A stretch of DNA of 43,598 bases. Source: a virus. Made by a program: the position numbers and the translations under genes. Shown in pieces: positions 40,636-43,598 of the stretch. The stretch is taken from IMG/VR virus record IMGVR_UViG_3300042516_001040, positions 1 to 43,598 of that record; one strand, given 5' to 3'. Position 1 is the first letter of the stretch; every line of letters starts with the position of its first letter. Below the pieces are notes generated by a model. It did no database searches. It was not told where the DNA came from and saw only the letters and a program-made list of their open reading frames with translations.

Positions 40636-43598
40636 ATGCCTAATTATAGTGATCAAATATACAACTACATTCTTAAGCTAGATCCAACGTATAAGAATGA
40701 TGTTTCTCCTCAATTGTTTAAAGCAAAAATGGCTAATGCATCGTATTCAAAAAAAATATACGATTGGATTGGTACAGCTGATCCCACATTTAAAGGAGAT
40801 GTATCATTTGATGCATTTAATACTAAATTAGGATATCCAAAAAAAAAAGTCACTACGGCATATACTGGAGGTGGGGGAACAAAACCTTCTTCTTCGGCTG
40901 TGTCATCGACAGGTGTTAAGCCTGATGGGACATATACATATCCCTTTAGAAAGGATGCGTTATATAAAAAGACAAAGAATCAATGGTATGTTGACCCTAA
41001 TAAAACAGGTAAGTATTATGCCATAAAAGAAAAAGACCGGATTGCTGCACTAGAGAAAGCGGCAAAAAAATATACACCTCCTTCAAAAGGTGGGTCTGCA
41101 CTAACGCAATTTGCCAAGTCAGCGGCTACTCAAGCAACAACAAAAACAACTCCTGTTAAACCAACTCAAGAAAAGGGGGCACTTTATAACGTTGGTAAGG
41201 CAGCTGGTGAGAAGTATGTGGAGCCTACTATTGCTGCTTATGAAGAAGTTAAAACATTTAAAGTTCCAGGAAAAAACGACAAAGAATATCAGATTGAATA
41301 CTCTGAGTCAGGCGTTCCTATTTGGAAGGAAAGTGTTATTCAATATGACAATGGAAAGCCTATTACATGGATAGGAGATAAGGGTAAAACAGGATATGTA
41401 TTTGACTATAAGCCTGTAACTGATCCTAAGAGAGTTGCTACATTAAATAAGATGTTTAAGCAAAACGCATCCTCTAGTGATGTTGAGCAAACATATACAG
41501 GTTTCCCAGGAAAAGATGACGTTGAATATCGTATAAATGTAGATGATAAAACAAATGAACCTTATTGGGAGAAACGTCCAAAGGGTTATTCTGACTTCTT
41601 TAGAATTACATCAAAAGGTTCTATTGATGCATTGAATGCTCAATTTGGAAAAGAAATTAAGTACGATGCAGCAAGAGATAAGTTCTCAGGTGTTGCTGAA
41701 GATATTGAGCTAATCAAAAAGAAAGAGTTTGACAAAAATGTATTAGGTATTAATTCATCATTGATTGGTAATGATGAAGACGTAGTTCTTAAAAAACTAA
41801 AAGCTCAGTTTCCTAACTTTAATTTTAGGCTTCCGGCTAAAAATATATTTGATGTATTAGGAGATTATATTGAAGTATTTTCTCCTGATGAAAAAAACAG
41901 TATTAAAATAAGCCTTGATAACTGGACAGATAGCGGAGATAGAGAAGAAGCAAAAAGGCTTCGGACATTTATTGAGGCTAATGCAAGTAAAGGTTTTGCT
42001 GATGCATCTAAGTCTCTTGATGTTGCAGAGAAAGAGAATGACACAAGAATAGGTATAAACTTTAAGTCTAGAAGGGCTGTTCCAGGGGATCCTGAATACG
42101 ACATAAATAGACCTTCTGATCAACAACCTTTAGTTACACGAACTGAATATGTAACAAAAGAAGAAAAAGCAAAAACAGCTGAAAAAGAAAAACTTGCTCG
42201 TAAAGATTATGCTAGAGAATCTTATCAGGTTTTTCGTGATGTATATTATAAACAAAAGAAAGCAATAGAAACTGGAAAAAACCCATACGATGATAAGGAA
42301 GTTGCATCAATCGTTGCAAATCTTCCAAATGACAAAGAGACAATAAACAATGCAAGTAAATTTGCAGATGACATAAATACATCATTTAAAAGTTATAATA
42401 GTAAGATAAAACAATTAGAAGACTATGCTGATGATTTAAATGAAAAACTAAGAACTGGTAAGGTTAGTGAAGAAGAGTTTAATGAAATATATAAGCCTAA
42501 GATAGAAGAGCTTCAAGGTCAAATTCAACAAATGGGTGCTAATTTGAAAGAAGAGACTAAATATTTAGGAAATATAAATAAATCAGTAAACGAATCTATC
42601 GCAGCTGAATATGCAATCAATGAAGCTAGAGGAACTTTTTTTGGGGGTCTTTCTAAAAAATTCGTAAAGGGAACTACTGCAATTGCTCGACTAGGATTAA
42701 TGTCAAAAAAAGAGCAAGATGATTTTGTAAATTTTGTGACAGGTGATTATACTACTGAGGAGTATATGAACTCTAAAAATAGAAACGACTTTACTAAAGC
42801 AATATTTGGTCTTGGTGAATCACTTGGAGCATTAGCTACAGGAGCAGTTGGAGGTGGTGGCCCTGCACTATATGCCTCATTCTTTGCTCAGTCATATACT
42901 GAGATGAAAGATGAGCTTGATATGATTAAAGGACCCAATGGAGAATCTCCTTCAGAGTTCTCTAAAATATTAATGTCAGGTACATATGGAGTAGTAAGTT
43001 CAATACTTGAGAAGTTTGGTCTTGACTTAGCATTACAAAAGACAGGCTTAGGAAAAGAAATTACTCATGCAGTAATTCGTGATGCCTTTATGGATATACC
43101 TGAGAATGCATCGAAGGAATTTGTTCAGGCAGCTATTATAAATAGCACTAAGAAAATGATTGCAACAATACCTTCTAATGTGTTGGTTGGAGCTGCTGGA
43201 GAGGGGCTTACAGGTATGACTCAAGCTGTTTCTAAAATTGGTATACAAGAAGTATATGACGTAATGCAGGGATCTGATTACTTCAATAATAAAACAGCAA
43301 AAGAAATATATGCCGATGTATTATATGATGGATATTTAGAAGCTATTGGTGGAGGTGTAATGAGTACTGCGGCTACCGCTGGGACTATTACTGGAAATAC
43401 GTTCAGAGAAAAAATGAACAAAGAGCAGCTTGAGGTATTGATGAATGCCGCTAAAATGGATAACATTGATCAAGCTCTCTTAACTAATTTGAAGGCAAGT
43501 ATTATTAGTGGTAAATATACTAAGGAAGAAGCCAAGAATATTTACGACAATTTTAGAGAAGTTCAAGGAAGAATAAACTCTATGCCTGATAATATGAG
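40636..43598 (+). CDS. Large internal virion protein, N-terminal about 988 aa (truncated by the window)
   Basis: Open to the window end without a stop. Starts MPNYSDQIYNYILKLDPTYK and soon repeats the unit D-P-T-Y/F-K-x-D-V-S (DPTYKNDVS at residues 16-24, DPTFKGDVS about 51-59). A disordered Gly/Ser/Lys/Thr stretch (about 75-95, 165-190) follows, then domains with FPGKDDVEYRI repeats, coiled coils (EAKRLRTFIEANASKG, KQLEDYADDLNEKL) and a hydrophobic region near residues 710-890 (ALATGAVGGGGPALYASFFA, GVVSSILEKFGLDLAL). This layout matches ejected or tape-measure-like proteins of Bacteroidota podoviruses. A lytic or polymerase domain may follow outside the window. Confidence 0.72.
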   Translation, partial: MPNYSDQIYNYILKLDPTYKNDVSPQLFKAKMANASYSKKIYDWIGTADPTFKGDVSFDAFNTKLGYPKKKVTTAYTGGGGTKPSSSAVSSTGVKPDGTYTYPFRKDALYKKTKNQWYVDPNKTGKYYAIKEKDRIAALEKAAKKYTPPSKGGSALTQFAKSAATQATTKTTPVKPTQEKGALYNVGKAAGEKYVEPTIAAYEEVKTFKVPGKNDKEYQIEYSESGVPIWKESVIQYDNGKPITWIGDKGKTGYVFDYKPVTDPKRVATLNKMFKQNASSSDVEQTYTGFPGKDDVEYRINVDDKTNEPYWEKRPKGYSDFFRITSKGSIDALNAQFGKEIKYDAARDKFSGVAEDIELIKKKEFDKNVLGINSSLIGNDEDVVLKKLKAQFPNFNFRLPAKNIFDVLGDYIEVFSPDEKNSIKISLDNWTDSGDREEAKRLRTFIEANASKGFADASKSLDVAEKENDTRIGINFKSRRAVPGDPEYDINRPSDQQPLVTRTEYVTKEEKAKTAEKEKLARKDYARESYQVFRDVYYKQKKAIETGKNPYDDKEVASIVANLPNDKETINNASKFADDINTSFKSYNSKIKQLEDYADDLNEKLRTGKVSEEEFNEIYKPKIEELQGQIQQMGANLKEETKYLGNINKSVNESIAAEYAINEARGTFFGGLSKKFVKGTTAIARLGLMSKKEQDDFVNFVTGDYTTEEYMNSKNRNDFTKAIFGLGESLGALATGAVGGGGPALYASFFAQSYTEMKDELDMIKGPNGESPSEFSKILMSGTYGVVSSILEKFGLDLALQKTGLGKEITHAVIRDAFMDIPENASKEFVQAAIINSTKKMIATIPSNVLVGAAGEGLTGMTQAVSKIGIQEVYDVMQGSDYFNNKTAKEIYADVLYDGYLEAIGGGVMSTAATAGTITGNTFREKMNKEQLEVLMNAAKMDNIDQALLTNLKASIISGKYTKEEAKNIYDNFREVQGRINSMPDNM

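Overview
The window is most likely part of a tailed-phage genome (or an integrated copy) infecting a member of the Bacteroidota. Three things support this. The gene order terminase, portal, scaffold, major capsid, collar proteins, large stabilisation protein and adhesin resembles Bacteroidota podoviruses, including crAss-like and Cellulophaga phages. The rightward transcription units carry the Bacteroidota -7 promoter box TAnnTTTG. The leaders are A-rich and lack Shine-Dalgarno sites. No sheath or long tape-measure gene is visible, which suggests a short tail; this is inference. I ran no searches, so family names rest on recognised motifs.

Layout. (1) 1-1689, minus strand: 5' part of thyX, a small gene, a membrane-anchored glucosaminidase, and a protein carrying a DnaA-like DNA-binding motif, followed by a structured 3' region with a terminator. 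(2) 1690-1985: AT-rich regulatory block A. (3) 1986-5457, minus strand: about a dozen small, mostly unknown genes, several preceded by a TAACC + A-tract element about 24 nt from the start codon. (4) 5458-6847: 1.4 kb without a credible gene, with helically phased short repeats (TGATRCG; TGACG/CGTCA) and block B, a diverged inverted copy of block A. This is an origin-like or master regulatory region. (5) 6848-10505, plus strand: a secreted protein, a lysine-rich protein, and a phage groEL-groES pair. (6) 10459-11007, minus strand: a putative winged-helix protein, divergent from (7) 11038-13378, a tail fibre and a companion gene. (8) 13398-16746: small conserved genes, an Ig-like protein, holin candidates, and an amidase endolysin. 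(9) 16772-27076: coiled-coil and GroES-like small proteins, terminase small and large subunits, portal, six small basic or structural genes, scaffold, major capsid protein. (10) 27141-43598: decoration and connector proteins, a 1319-aa stabilisation protein with a BACON-like end, a 958-aa adhesin with four poly-threonine linkers directly followed by a glycosyltransferase-like gene, and internal virion proteins, the last of which runs off the window.

How it fits together. The leftward genes look early (nucleotide metabolism, replication, host takeover) and the rightward genes look late (chaperonin, lysis, packaging, virion). Late units are punctuated by hairpin terminators whose T-tract runs straight into the next TAnnTTTG box, and several late mRNAs appear to be nearly leaderless. 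The most attractive hypotheses are a phage-encoded O-glycosylation system for the poly-Thr adhesin, and an origin/control region of phased repeats duplicated in inverted orientation around the early cluster.
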